Of a DNA stretch of 64,000 bases, positions 33,635 through 44,809 are shown in pieces. This DNA comes from Pezicula radicicola (lineage: Eukaryota; Ascomycota; Leotiomycetes; Helotiales; Dermateaceae), in contig PDUO01000005.1 in the NCBI GenBank assembly GCA_003008705.1, forward strand, positions 127,997 to 191,996, given 5' to 3'. The notes beneath the pieces were generated by a model that worked only from the letters and a program-made list of their open reading frames with translations, did not search any database and had not been told where the DNA came from. Each line of letters opens with the position of its first letter. Position 1 is the stretch's first letter. The position numbers were made by a program, and so were the translations under genes.

Positions 33635-35484
33635 ATGCGGCTTGTTGTACGATATGTGCCTAGCGTTTCTGGGACTCTCACATCGCTTCTCTATCGATCC
33701 ATGAGAAACACACTGTCAAGACAACCATACATGGCTATGTTAAATCTAAAATATCACTTGGGACGCAGTGGTACTAGATTAGTTGCTTTGTCTTATACCC
33801 TAGTGCTTTATTGGGGTTATGTTATCCCTGGAAAATCTCATCCTCGACATCAAGATTAGCTCCGTTGGATGTTATTCATTGGGTCCCTTCTCATCATTCA
33901 ACTCACTGGATACAAATCTGTCCTTTTTACCGCATCATTATTCAATAATAACAACTGGATCCTCACTGTATACCCCTCCATGGTTTATGTGCTCATGGGT
34001 CTCTACTCAGTAGTGATAATCTTAACGCTCTCCACCATTATCAAAATGATGACCAACGCCACCGGTCTCAAATGGAACCCAATAACTATTGCAGATCACC
34101 TTCCTCAATTCCATGGTTGAAACGCCCTCGCAGAATTCAGAGCACTAGAGCAGCTTCATTCTAAACGGCCTTTGACTTGTTAGCAAATAAAGGTTCTAGA
34201 CTCGGATATTGGAAGAAAGTCACCGAAAAGAAGGAAATAATTTGGTATGACATTGGAAAGACAGAGGATACCTTCTATAAGACTGTCACGTTCTCTAACA
34301 ACAAGTGCCGCTGCTTAAGCTATTATAGTGCCGGGTTCCAAGGATGAGAGCTTATCACAAGATGTCTTGTCGTTAGAGACATCTACTGTGGCTCGATGCG
34401 AGTCGTATCAACATCTGACTTTCTGTTGTTGTGATGGCGACTCGAGACAGACTCTATACCCTTGGACCAAATGTTCTCTTTACGTGCCATGGTCTATCTT
34501 TGTCTAGGCGGCCCTTCTCTTGACGGCTCTACTCGCTAGCTTCTACACAACATCATCCGGCCATGTGGACCTAGGATTCAACATCCACGACGTAATGTGG
34601 CATAATTTTAATGCCTCGCAGGATGCAAACAGTACCGCTTACAATGTCTCATCATCTTATACGCCCATAAATGATACCTCCCAGGCCGGTGACTTGCTGC
34701 TTCACCTCCCGAGCCTCGGTTTGAATGCTACTAGTGACCTAGTGTTGTATGTCTTCGTATTCCGGGCTGTCCCCGTATCTCTTGCCTCCTTCTTTGTGGT
34801 CGCCTGGTTCAGCACAGTCGACCAGAGGACACGCTTCAGTCAGCCATTCTCCTGCATTATATTTGGGGCCAACCTGAGCTCGTTTCGCTCGATGCTCTTC
34901 AAGCTGGACATTCTAAAGTTGCTTGGTTTTCTTTCCTTGACCTGTTATCACCAATCTTCCCGATCGTCGTGGTAGGTTTGTTTACCATCACCAACACTGG
35001 CTCACGTATCATATTCTCTATTATACAAGCGGCCTTCTACACAGTCATGTATTCCCTTCTTATATACATCGCCACACTACCCTTTATGTGGCCTAATCGA
35101 AATCGCAGGCTTCTAAGGTTCAACGCCAGTATTGCTGATTACGCCTCTATGTTCTACGCTAGCCGTCTTCTGGACGAGACTGATCCGGAGAATCCATCTC
35201 GAGACATGTTAGATATGTCAGATAAGCGAGTAACCAAGAGACATTTAGAGTCAAGGATATTTCTGCTGGAAGATAAATACACCATGGGGTTTTACAAGGG
35301 AACTGATTGTGAGGTGCATTGGGGTCTTGATAGAGCTGATGAGGGTCATGTTGAGTTTGAATCATTTCATGAATGGCAGGAGAGGTATAATAGAGAGGAG
35401 AGGATAAGGTTATTTGCGAAGTCTAGGGAGTTAGAGAATAGAGAAAGAGAGGTGGATAATGAACAACAGGATAATCTTGTATAG
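33635..35484 (+). pseudogene. DUF3433-like membrane protein, broken
   Basis: Pieces line up in order with the fungal DUF3433 (PF11915) membrane family. In frame from 33635: 'RYVPSVSGTLTSLLYRSMRN' and 'RQPYMAMLN', then a TAG at 33857-33859, then 'SVLFTASLFNNNNWILTVYP' and 'GLKWNPITIADHLPQFHG' with a TGA at 34118-34120. More stops follow up to about 34500. The same frame resumes from 34520 with 'VVAWFSTVDQRTRFSQPF'. Between about 34835 and 34860 the reading shifts by one: the next frame gives 'LVSLDALQAGHSKVAWFSFL', 'DLLSPIFPIVVVGLFTI', 'SIADYASMFYASRLLDE' and a C-terminus ending at 35484. Introns could explain one gap, but not the several stops plus the shift. The last exon-like part (34860-35484) is still well kept, so loss looks recent. 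Confidence 0.7.
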
Positions 35485-36177
35485 TCTATAGTCCATAGAC
35501 ATTAAGGAATGTTCTGTAATAACAGTCAACATAGGGCGTGTAGTAACTCACCTTATTCTTCTTATGACTAGAGATTTGAGCATAATTTATCCTTTTTTCC
35601 CCCCTGGGAAAGTGTTCTAAACATTTCAAATATCACCTCTCAATATTCCTACCACAACTCCCCACAAAAGCTACACTTTCACATCTTGACGCCGTATTCC
35701 ATCAAAGTGTACATCTATCGCTAGCTATCCATTACAACAGCGCTGTTCTATTCGTAGCTATCTCCTTAGTATTCTCCTTACGGCGCTTTTCCCAATTACT
35801 TTTATGGGCTTAAATAATCTTCTGTAACTGCAGGACTTCCAAATTTTGCTGTGTTAAATAATTCAAATTATACCATTAACCCCACCCCCCAAACTCCACA
35901 CTGATTACATATGCTACGATAAGTTAATATAATATAAATCTTAGTCTTTCTATAGCAGTCAAATAGAATTATGTTCTATTGTAGTAATATCGAACAAATA
36001 GCTTCGTATACCAAATTTGAGGGTGACCATAAAGTGATATATCAAAGAGTAGTGACTGTCAGGATGAAGATATCTAGCAATTATAAAGACAACGAAAGCC
36101 AAGCAACTCGGAAGAAAGTAATAGGGAAAAGAATGGCCCAAAATTCAAGAGTTTGATTCTGTGGGCTAACTCGTCAG
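35485..36177. other. AT-rich spacer
   Basis: 693 bp between the DUF3433-like pseudogene and the 3' end of the HeLo-like gene. No gene or clear repeat seen. Confidence 0.5.
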
Positions 36178-37404
36178 CTATGAAATTTGTAATTCCTCCA
36201 GCCAGCTTTCCGCTATCCGGCTTGCTTGGAGTTGATGCCATTGTGCACACAAGAGACCACGGGCTAAATCTTCCAGTTGCGAGTGTTTGAGATTCAAACC
36301 ATTTTTGGAAGCTTGGATCGCTTCGTAAACGCGACGAAATTCTTGCGCTCCAGAGGTTGAAACGACGGTTCTACATCTCCTAGAAGAGTATCTGGCCATC
36401 GCTATGCAACAGTATACAGATCTGTTTGGACGACATTCCTCTTGAACATTATGTAGTGTTGGTATCCATTCCTCGTCTCCCTCTCCATTGCGCATTTGTA
36501 GTAGAGCTAATTCGGAGCTAGGTGAGAATATCTGTTCTTCCCTTTGGATATCAATGGGTTGATTGTCAGATCTATCCAGTCCTAGAACCTTGCTTTGGGG
36601 TGCTTCAGAGTGATCCGTAGTGTTATCCCAAGCCGTCAAGGGGATTCCAGGTGATGGGCATCCAGGTACAATTCTGGCAGGGAGACTTGTCTCCACCAAA
36701 ACATTCTTTTCGTCGGCCCTTTCTTTGTAGGCGCAATCCATGGCCGGATTTTCGAGAGCGGGTACCAGGTCTAAGAGACAATCGAGGTACGATGTAAGAT
36801 CCTCAACTGTTTCTTCAATCTCGTTTGAACTAGTAGATGATTCCGAATCCGATAAACTCAAGGACTCTAGTAGTGAACTGGCCCTGTGTAATTCATCGGT
36901 AGTTGACTTTGCGACATACTTCGTTTCCCGGCTCATCTGGTTTTCGGGTTCTTCTATAGCACTCTCTACTTGCTTTTGAAGCCGTAAGATAGCTTGACAA
37001 ATATTCAAGGGTTGGGAGGAAGTTGGTAATTCTTGGAACAATCACAAATCAGCTTGTGCACTCAAAAGAGTTACTTTGAACCAGATTAGCTTACGATTCG
37101 CAAGACTGATCAAACATTTCCCAGAGGCATTCAGGAAGTAAGTGACAGTCTTTTTCAAATGACTTGACTGCTCAAGGATCCTATCAAGAGCACCATGCTC
37201 TGCATCGAAACCGTCACCCCATAGACTAAGTCTATGGGCTTGTATACTTAGGGATCGATAGGCTTCCGAGTTAAGGCGTGCTTTAGTAGTAGGCTCTGTG
37301 ATCAGTTGGCCAAGGACATCTGAGCACACTTGAAAAAGTGTCCCAGCTAGGCCAAGTCTGTCGTTGACGTGAGTTTCTGAGTTGTTATTCCTATTATCAT
37401 TCAT
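36178..37404 (-). CDS. HeLo-like N-terminal domain protein, function unknown
   Basis: Exons complement(37095-37404) and complement(36178-37031) give 387 residues. The intron has GTAAGC donor, a GCTGAT branch and AAG acceptor, joining 'CLISLAN' to 'QLPTSSQPLNICQAI'. The ATG at 37404 is used because the frame beyond it starts at non-ATG codons. The N-terminus, 'RLGLAGTLFQVCSDVLGQLI' and 'LSIQAHRLSLWGDGFDAEHG', recalls the fungal HeLo/prion-inhibition type helical domain with its 'RL-LWGdgF' signature; some HeLo domains are membrane-active cell-death effectors. The middle (about 150-290) is acidic and Ser-rich; the C-terminal ~110 residues ('YCCIAMARYSSRRCRTVVST', 'QASRIAESWLEEL') are unrecognised. 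It is read away from a DUF7580-like gene across a 333-bp shared promoter. Family assignment is by eye only. Confidence 0.65.
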
Positions 37405-37737
37405 CACCAAAGACTGGCTCTATGTGATAAAAAGTCAAGCAGCTGTTTGTACAGTACTTGTGTGCTGGGCTGAAGCTTAAAGTGATTCAGCTATCCATGC
37501 ATCCTTGCCAAGGCACTACGGCAAGTGAAATGTGCCTCCGTCGGTGACCTGACTGGTATTGGTGGTACAGCATGCTGTCTCGGCGCTTAGGGAAATGGAT
37601 CCGACTTTCGTGCAGATGTCGGCTTGACCAGCTTGGTATGGGATTATACTCCTTAGAAAATATTCATTTCATGTCTTTTGGGATGTATACAATTACATAT
37701 TAGATCAATACTGTGTATTGTCGAGCATTCTAGCACA
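37405..37737. promoter_or_regulatory. Divergent promoter of the HeLo-like/DUF7580-like pair
   Basis: 333 bp shared by two outward-reading genes, which makes co-regulation possible. No defined motif recognised. Confidence 0.5.
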
Positions 37738-39533
37738 ATGGATCCTGTGACTGCTGCTGGTTTAGCGCTAGCCGTGCTGCCACTAGTCGTCACTGTATTT
37801 GAGGACTACAAAGCGGCGATCCAACCTTTCCTCATGCTTAGACACTCTCAGAAACAAGCTCGTCAATTTGGAGAGAGTCTCAAAACTCAGCAAACCATAT
37901 TCGAGAACGAATGCCGACACCTTCTTTCGTTGGTCACTGGACAGGGGGTAGAGATGCTTCGAGACCCCGGCCATCAGCTATGGCAAAACAACGAGCTGGA
38001 TCAAATGCTTAGTGCATGCTTAAACGACTCTCTAGACCGCTGCGTTTCTACAATCGAGTCTATTAAGGGTGTTCTGGAGGAAATTCGAAATGATACTTAT
38101 GACGGTTTCCTACAGTTACAAAAGCCGAAGGTAAATTATGGTCCTTAGTATAATCTTCAAGTTGGAAGCATGGCTACGAACTAATAATATCCATCAAGGA
38201 AGAAACTCAGATGAATCTACGTACTCGAATATCACACAAGTTCAAGCTCGCATTTTGTAACAAAGATCTTACTGTGAAGATCGAGATGCTTCGAACATAT
38301 AACGCGGATTTGAATATCCTACGCAAACAAGTCCAGTACATGAAAAACGAGAAGCGTACTATCTTGCCTCAACCTCCAATGTCCTCGAAGACTGCTATAT
38401 TATATGGACACGTGCGGAATGAATCACAGAGGCTTTACGAGACATTATCACAAGTATGGTCTTGCTTTGAGCACTTGGAGCATTCAGCGAATATCTGCTT
38501 AGAAGGAAATCCAAATCGAGTGGCTGCTTCTAGGGTATTATTTGATCTCGTCTTCACTTTTTCTAGACCACCTGATCGAATACTTACCGAAAAGCCAATG
38601 TGGGTTACTATCGAGTCAGTGCAAGAGCAGTCAGAGGACGCTGTTGGTGCAGAGATCTTGTGCTCATGCACGACTTCAGCATTGCCTTAGAGCCAAGAAA
38701 GAAATGGAAATATTATAGGAGCTACACCAGCAACCCCTAGGCCCCCTGAATCGGAAACTACGCCTTGCGATCTTTGTTCAGTTGAGAATATATGTTTTTA
38801 TATTCAATCTCACTTACAGATCTCTGCAACGCCACCACCTATTGGGTACATACAGAAAACGAAGGCCTTTAAGCACGTCATATATCCCCAAGTGTCAATC
38901 GAGCCTTATCCAGTACTTAGCACATCATTGTACGATACTCTTCAAGCGGTACAAACTACACAGGGATTGTGGATTCCTGAAAAGTTACGAATTGCCAGAA
39001 TCTTAGCACTAGCGGTGCTGGAGTTTCATTCAACTCCATGGCTTAACGAAGATTGGCAGAGCCGGGATGTTCTATTCTTCAATTCAAAGGATCCGTCTCA
39101 AGACAATCTCGGGTCTCCCTATTTGGCGGCGCTGCTCCCGACTATTTCGAATAATACTGCGTCTGAACTATCAGGCGGGCAATCATCCGGGAAGCAACCC
39201 TGTTCTTTAGTACCCAACGCCACGCTATTTCGTTTAGGAGTCATCCTACTAGAGCTTGGCTTAGAAAAGCCATTTTGTGATCTCCAGGCACCGGAAGACA
39301 TAAAGGCGGGAGACCCTGCAGAATTTACTGAATTTCTCACGGCGAAGCGTCTTAGTCGTAACTCTGCCGTTTCGAGGAAGATGGGCTTCAGGTATGGAAG
39401 GCTTGTGAATAGGTGCCTGTTCTGCGATTTTGGGCTTGGTGGTCCGTATGAACTTGATACCGTTGAACTAAAAAATGCGTTCTTCTGGTCTGTTATATTG
39501 GAATTAGAGGCCTGCTTGAAGGCGGTATCCTAA
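37738..39533 (+). CDS. DUF7580-like protein with an in-frame TAG
   Basis: Exons 37738-38130 and 38199-39533 lie in one frame, broken once by TAG at 38688-38690. With that codon bridged the protein is about 575 residues, normal for DUF7580 proteins. N-terminus: 'MDPVTAAGLALAVLPLVVTV', a hydrophobic helix common in this family, then helical 'FEDYKAAIQPF'. Middle: 'YETLSQVWSCFEHLEHSANI' and 'VLFDLVFTF'. C-terminus: 'LRIARILALAVLEFHSTPWL', 'WQSRDVLFF' and 'NATLFRLGVILLELGLEKPF', which resembles a degenerate kinase-like fold. The stop lies in the poorly conserved linker. An intron of 72 nt (38647-38718, GTGCAG...ATAG, phase 1) would remove it in frame, but its donor is weak. So this is either an intact three-exon gene or a young pseudogene. 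The partner gene is divergent at 36178-37404. Confidence 0.6.
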
Positions 39534-40439
39534 CTCTCGGTTATGACGAAATTGACATGAATCCTTCCAGCCATTACGAAATCTTTTCTATTGTCCCATT
39601 AATTCTCACACCAACCCTAATCCCCATCTCTAACCCCGTACCATTCTGCAATACCCTACGTATCGGCGTAAGAACGCAAAAATTTATCACTATACCGATG
39701 AATGCTATGGTACAAGCTCGGCGTATATACGTGTATCCCCACTTCACGCGTTCTTGCTCGTTTCTCCTGGTTGCAAATTCTAGCTTTTATTTAGGTAAGT
39801 ATGTTTCTTGTCGTTGAGCGAGCAACTTGAGTTTGAAAATTAAGGTGGTGTATGAGGTATGGTAGGGAATTGGAATTGGGATGGAGGAGATGGTTGAGAG
39901 AGATGATAGCTAGCTTACTATTACGAAAGTTATAAAGATTGAAAGGAGAAATAGTGATAATATATGTATGTTGTCCATTTTGAGGTTGAACGAGGTTTTC
40001 TTTTGGGCGTTGAGAGAAAAGGGGCTGGGTTGAGTTAAGCGAGCTGTGGGTAGCGATGCGCTTGATGCTGTTTTCGAGGACTACTTAGAGAGTGCGAGCG
40101 CTTTGTCTTGTTCTCTTGGAGTCGTGATACGGTTTTAATTTCGTTGATACTATTGATTTTCTCATTTCTTTTTTTTTTTTCGATATCGATTGTGGTGTGC
40201 AGTTAGCTAATTGTTTAGTTCGTGACAGGTAGGTTGCTAAAGGGAACTAACTAATGGTCCGATATGCTATGTTATACTAAGTATGTAATTTGCAAGGTTA
40301 AAATTATTCACATCACCCATAACAGTTCTAGCTAAAAGCTAGAAGGATCTATGCAAACTATATAGTAGAAATACTTCCTTAATTTTTCTATCCTATAGTA
40401 CAAAGTTACAGAAGAACGGTCGAAGAGTTAATTAGATAT
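39534..40439. other. Spacer
   Basis: 0.9 kb of gene-free sequence between the DUF7580-like gene and the kelch pseudogene. A small plus frame at 39557-39817 has no family resemblance. Confidence 0.45.
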
Positions 40440-41150
40440 TATATGGCTCCTTGGAGGAGGTCCTGACATCCCGTCCACTGAGTACTGCCGCGGTGACCAA
40501 GTGTTGCTTGTCGGGTCGTAAACATCAAGGCTACCGCCCTGCCCAGTCTTGTCGACGAAGCCGCTCATCCTATATAGCAAGCCTAGGTGAAAGGTGATTC
40601 AAGTTCCGCCACGTGGGGGAGCAGGCGCATCGGCAAGCTGGAGCCATGTACGGTTTGATGGTTGGAAAGCCCAGAGATCTGACAGCTGTCCTATTTCTGA
40701 GCATCTAGCGTGGATATAAAATTTATCATTGTTGTCGCTAGTAGAGCAGTGGTAGCTTCGGGCTGCAGGGAACGGCTTCGAGGGATCGGATGGCGAGAGC
40801 AGAGTCCAGGTCGTAGTCGATGGGTCGAACACCTATACGTCACCGTTCTCCTCGACCGGGGCCATGGCTTCTCCGCTACGGCCCGAGAATAGATAGACCT
40901 TCCCATGAAGGGTTGAAGATGCCGAGCCGACGCGAGGAGATGGTGAAGCTGAGGTAGCGTCACCTGCACTATGGACTGGGCAGCTGAAGAAGATATGATT
41001 AGTTATGGGCGCTCCCCAAAACGAGGCAAATCACATACTCCCAGTTTTAAGGTCTATTTTGTAAACATGATTGTCCCGCGGCTGCCTGGGCACAAGTTCT
41101 CTTCGCACGGATGGATGCTGTTTCGACAGATAGGAAATACTTGTTTGCGT
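40440..41150 (-). pseudogene. Kelch-repeat protein, broken
   Basis: A single minus frame reads like a galactose-oxidase/kelch beta-propeller protein: 'SPRVGSASSTLHGKVYLFSG', 'EAMAPVEENGDV', stop, 'VFDPSTTTWTLLSPSDPSKP', 'LSDLWAFQPSNRTWLQLADA', 'PPRGGT', stop, 'LLYRMSGFVDKTGQGGSLDV' and 'YDPTSNTWSPRQYS'. Stops are TAG at 40833-40835, where the family has Trp, and TGA at 40599-40601. An upstream piece near 41050-41100, 'ELVPRQPRDNHVYKIDLKTG', probably belongs to a first exon ending at a GTATGT donor, but its phase does not fit the next block. No start codon was found. The blocks are otherwise well preserved, so decay is recent. Confidence 0.75.
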
Positions 41151-41725
41151 TGATGAAATCGTACGTTAATGATCAAATCCAAACCGCCTGGATACCCGTC
41201 AAGGTGGTTTAGCTAACCTTGAAAGAGATACGGTGGAGTCCGGCAAGAGCTTGTGAGATTTAAGGTTCACGTGATGCGCTCTTGGCATATTGGCTCCTTT
41301 CTGTTGACCACTGATTAAAAACCGGTCTACAAATAATTGGAAAAGTTACAGGACATATTTTCATATCAATTTTCAACACTATCCTACTTGGTGGCATGGA
41401 TAAATGAACGCATAACTACTATTTCATAAGGTCAAGCGAGCAGGCATTCGTACTGACGACGTAGCTGGATTCCTGGTTTTGTGGACTTCTGTGTTATAAG
41501 GCATGCGTCACCAAGTCTATCTGGTATTTGCCATTTCATTTGCAAATCGGTAGCATATTCTCCATCTCTTCATTCTTGTATTCAACGCTCTAGAATCAAC
41601 CAGTTCCTCACCATGGAGCTCATTTCCGGCCTCTGGCTCTCATGCGACCTGCGAAAACTGCTGTCCACGGTTTAGAAGAACCAAGCCAACAAATAATTTG
41701 CGAGATTGATGGATTCCGGGAGATT
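41151..41725. other. Spacer
   Basis: 575 bp without a supported gene, between the kelch pseudogene and the 3' end of the bZIP gene. Confidence 0.45.
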
Positions 41726-42702
41726 CTAACTCTGAATATCATCCAACGCCTTCCACAAGAATTTGTTCTGGACCTTGCATCCGCCACCTGGGCCCTTGTT
41801 GGCCACACATCCGTTCTCGAGTGCAAGCGCAATAGTATCAATCTTCTCTTCCGTCGTAGCAAACTGCATCAGCATCTGGTATGCTCTAGAGCATTGCACA
41901 CCATCTACCCCGTCAAATTCATCCGTTCCGTCGATTGCGGCCGGCATTTGTGTAATATCGGCGTGGGGATTGGCAGCGAGATGTGTAATGAGCTTACAGG
42001 GAGTAGGTGGAGTTGCGGAAGACGTCTCTTCAATCCTTGTTGGTTGTGTTGTGGAGGAAGTCTCCGAAATGCAGACTTTATCGGGTGAAGTTTGATGGTG
42101 CCTTTTGCTCGGCAGGCAGCTCGTAGATGCAAGACACTGGGCGGCCGATTCTACTTCCTTTAGGTCTGGTTTCGGTATGGCAGGTTGAGGCGAAGGGAGG
42201 TTATCTGCACTTGTACAGTTTGTGGTGTCTTGCTTCTTTTCGTCCTAGGGCATCGTGAGCAATTGCGAGGGTCTTAACAGGGTGCAGGGAGACATACTGA
42301 TTTGGAGAATGTAATCTGAGCAGACTCTTCATGTGGGCGCTTGTTGCAAACGATAGTCTCGTTGATACCGTTCTCGTCCTGCTGGATCCAAGAATGAACG
42401 ACATTCTCGTCAACCCCAAAGTAGCGAAGCAACTGTCTTAGGCGCGCATTCTCTCGTGCTACTCTTCGTGCAGAAAGCTGGACCTCTTTAGTGGCTTGAA
42501 CGCCCTGCTCTCGGAGTTCTCTCAATGACCGTTCAAGGTCAGTGACGTATTCCTTCTGCCGTGATCTAAATCTCCGTTTATTATCTCTCAAGCGGGCAGC
42601 GCGGCCAGGATCCTACCGTAGATACATCCATGTCAGGAATCGCGAAAGGTCGAAACGGCCTTGCGCAATTGGACTATAGCATGTGGACATTGAGCTTACC
42701 AT
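41726..42702 (-). CDS. bZIP transcription factor (fungal, Yap-like layout)
   Basis: Exons complement(42700-42702), (42298-42612) and (41726-42244) give 278 residues. The first coding exon is only the ATG: 'ATG|GTAAGC' runs straight into an 87-nt intron, and a TAA lies in frame just upstream. The bZIP starts at once: 'DPGRAARLRDNKRRFRSRQK' then 'EYVTDLERSLRELREQG' and 'RRVARENARLRQLLRYFG'. Counting N-x7, the residue after 'NKRRFRSR' is Gln, where most bZIPs have Arg. The second intron (GTATGT/CTAG) lies after 'QITFSKS'. The C-terminus has 'CSRAYQMLMQFATTEEKIDT', Cys-rich surroundings and an end 'NKFLWKALDDIQS', a tail seen in many fungal bZIPs of this type. It lies next to the arrestin-like and ChrA genes. 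Confidence 0.85.
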
Positions 42703-43206
42703 TTTGCTTGTAATATCAGACTGTGTTTACTATCACTATCGCCCCTCGAGAATGAGTATGTGCAGTCTGTCTGCGGGGGATCATTCGATGCTGCGATAGG
42801 GCAGATATGATTGGAACTGGCGCCAAGCAAGATTCGCGAAGGAACGCACGTGCCAAGTGGGCTTGAACAGTGGAGTGTCATTCTGTCGGCTAATAGTCCA
42901 CCCAGAATTACATATTCTGCCGCACTGGCGGTGACTAACATCATTTCTGCGTGTCGGTCCATAGCTCCATTGGACTTTGCTCGAAGACATTCAGCGATGC
43001 ACAGAATTTGGAGTTCCAAACCCCGTTGTATTCAGGTTTCCAGAATGGCTGAGCATGGCAAATGGAAGCTACCCAGTCAATCACCGCCTTTTGACACTTT
43101 AGCATCTTAATGTAAATCGGTATTCAAATTTCGAAACCTTCCTAACCTTCTCAGCGTTACACTCTTATCACCAGTTGCGGTTCTGGGACCACTCGATTGC
43201 CCCAGT
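42703..43206. promoter_or_regulatory. Divergent promoter, bZIP / arrestin-like gene
   Basis: 504 bp between two genes read outward. Minus frames that overlap here are shadows of the bZIP leader. No specific element recognised. Confidence 0.4.
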
Positions 43207-44809
43207 ATGAAGGTAACCCTTGAGTTAGAACGACCTGTCTGCAATCATGAAGCATTCACCACCATGGAATACATCAGAGGTGTTGCCAACTTGTTGTTCT
43301 CTCAGTTCAGGGTGGGCTATCCGTCCGCATCCGCATAATACACTAAGAGAGATACCTAATATTTTCTACGTGTAGGCAGACTCCTAGCTACTTTGTTCAA
43401 ATCGACCAGCTCAGAAGATACCGCTTTTGGAGTGGTGGACAATCATAAGGTCCGACTCCTCCATTCCTTGATGGCCCTGTCACCTGGTCACAAGTACTTT
43501 TTATTTAAGCTAACGAAGCTACGAATTCAGCTTTTCAACGTCTCACAGAATATATTCCCGCCGGCTAACACCCCCTTGGCATCGAAAGGTTTCACCTTAC
43601 CAAAGGGTACACATTCGTTTCCATTCCAGATCCTTTTTCCTGTCCTTTCTGCATGCCATAAACAACAACCATGGACAACACACCTTAAAACCACCCTGCC
43701 TCCATCCTTTAAGTTTCACGCACCGAGCTATGAGGGCTCTGCAAAAGTACAGTATTGGTTGAGAGTCAAAGTCCAAAGGCCAGGACGATTCAAGCATGAC
43801 CCAGTATCCGAGCAGGAGCTTACATTTTTGCCACTGGATCCGCCTCTACCACCCCCGATGTTAGATCCGGTCTATGGCAGAAGTATGCAGCCGCTCAACC
43901 CTAAGAATCTTGATTCCATTATCCCTTTATCGACCTTCAGATCCCCTTCAAGTGTAGGCAGGCAGGCGAATAGCTTTGTGTTACTCGAGGTAACTCTCCC
44001 TTCGCCAGCCATCCTGTTCATACAGCGCACTGTGCCACTGCGGCTTTTCGTAAGGACGTACACGGCACTGGCCAATGACCCTCCGATCGCATTGCGAACT
44101 TTAGGAGTCGCGATTCAGACGAGCACAATCATAACTATTGGATCTGGCTCGACTACCTGGACATCGAGCAGAGATCTCGTGCGTGTCTCGGGGCTTGAGC
44201 TGCAGTTGACTGGTTCGTGTGGAGATGGAGAATTATCAGATGAGATCAGCAGAGATCTCTGGAAGGATGCCACCGTGTCGGACGTGACCCCCAGCTTCAC
44301 CACCTGTTCTGTTATGCGGCAGCATTCACTCGTGGTAACCGCGGGATTCTTATACAGTCCTGAAGATACAGTTTACGTATGATACGAGACATCCAAGCGT
44401 TCGATTTCTAACACTAATATTCTCTCGTCCTCCTTTAGGTTGTCAAGACTGCTATCAATGTCGAAGTTCATTCAGGCATTACACCTACGCCTAGTGTGAT
44501 GGCTACGGAAAACCTTGACGGAAATCACTGCAATGAACAAACAATCTCCGTTCTCTGGAGAGTTGGCTCAGGGATGCATTTATGTATCACGTAAGGCACT
44601 ACTGTGATGGCCAATAATGACCCACCTCCACCCTATTCAGACCAACGTACGCCGAATTTCTCACCAAGCGTAGGATTCCGTCTTCCTCAATTTTGAAGGG
44701 CATCAGGTCGATGGACGGACACGCAGGTTATGATTGGCTGATTAGTAGAAATCTGGGCGATGACGGACACGCAGGCTATGATTGGCTGATCAGAAGAAAT
44801 CCGGTCTGA
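43207..44809 (+). CDS. Arrestin-like protein
   Basis: Alpha-arrestin-type adaptors link ubiquitin ligases to membrane transporters (family knowledge). Exons 43207-43279, 43376-44376, 44439-44590 and 44641-44809 give 464 residues. The first intron uses donor GTGTTG at 43280, because it restores the arrestin strand 'MEYIRG-RLLATLFKSTSSED'; the longer first-exon reading stops early. Later motifs: 'LPKGTHSFPFQILFP', 'PPSFKFHAPSYEGSAKVQYW', 'FVLLEVTLPSPAILFIQRTV' and 'LRLFVRTYTA'. If the last intron (GTAAGG...TTCAG) is not used, translation ends at TAA 44592-44594 with 409 residues. The last exon carries two in-frame 16-codon repeats, 'DGHAGYDWLISRNLGD' and 'DGHAGYDWLIRRNPV'. No PPxY motif is obvious. 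Confidence 0.72.
44714..44809. repeat. 48-bp tandem duplication (2 copies)
   Basis: Two adjacent units of 48 bp, first at 44714-44761 and second at 44762-44809. They differ at several positions but keep the length, so both read in the same frame as the last arrestin-like exon. Confidence 0.8.
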
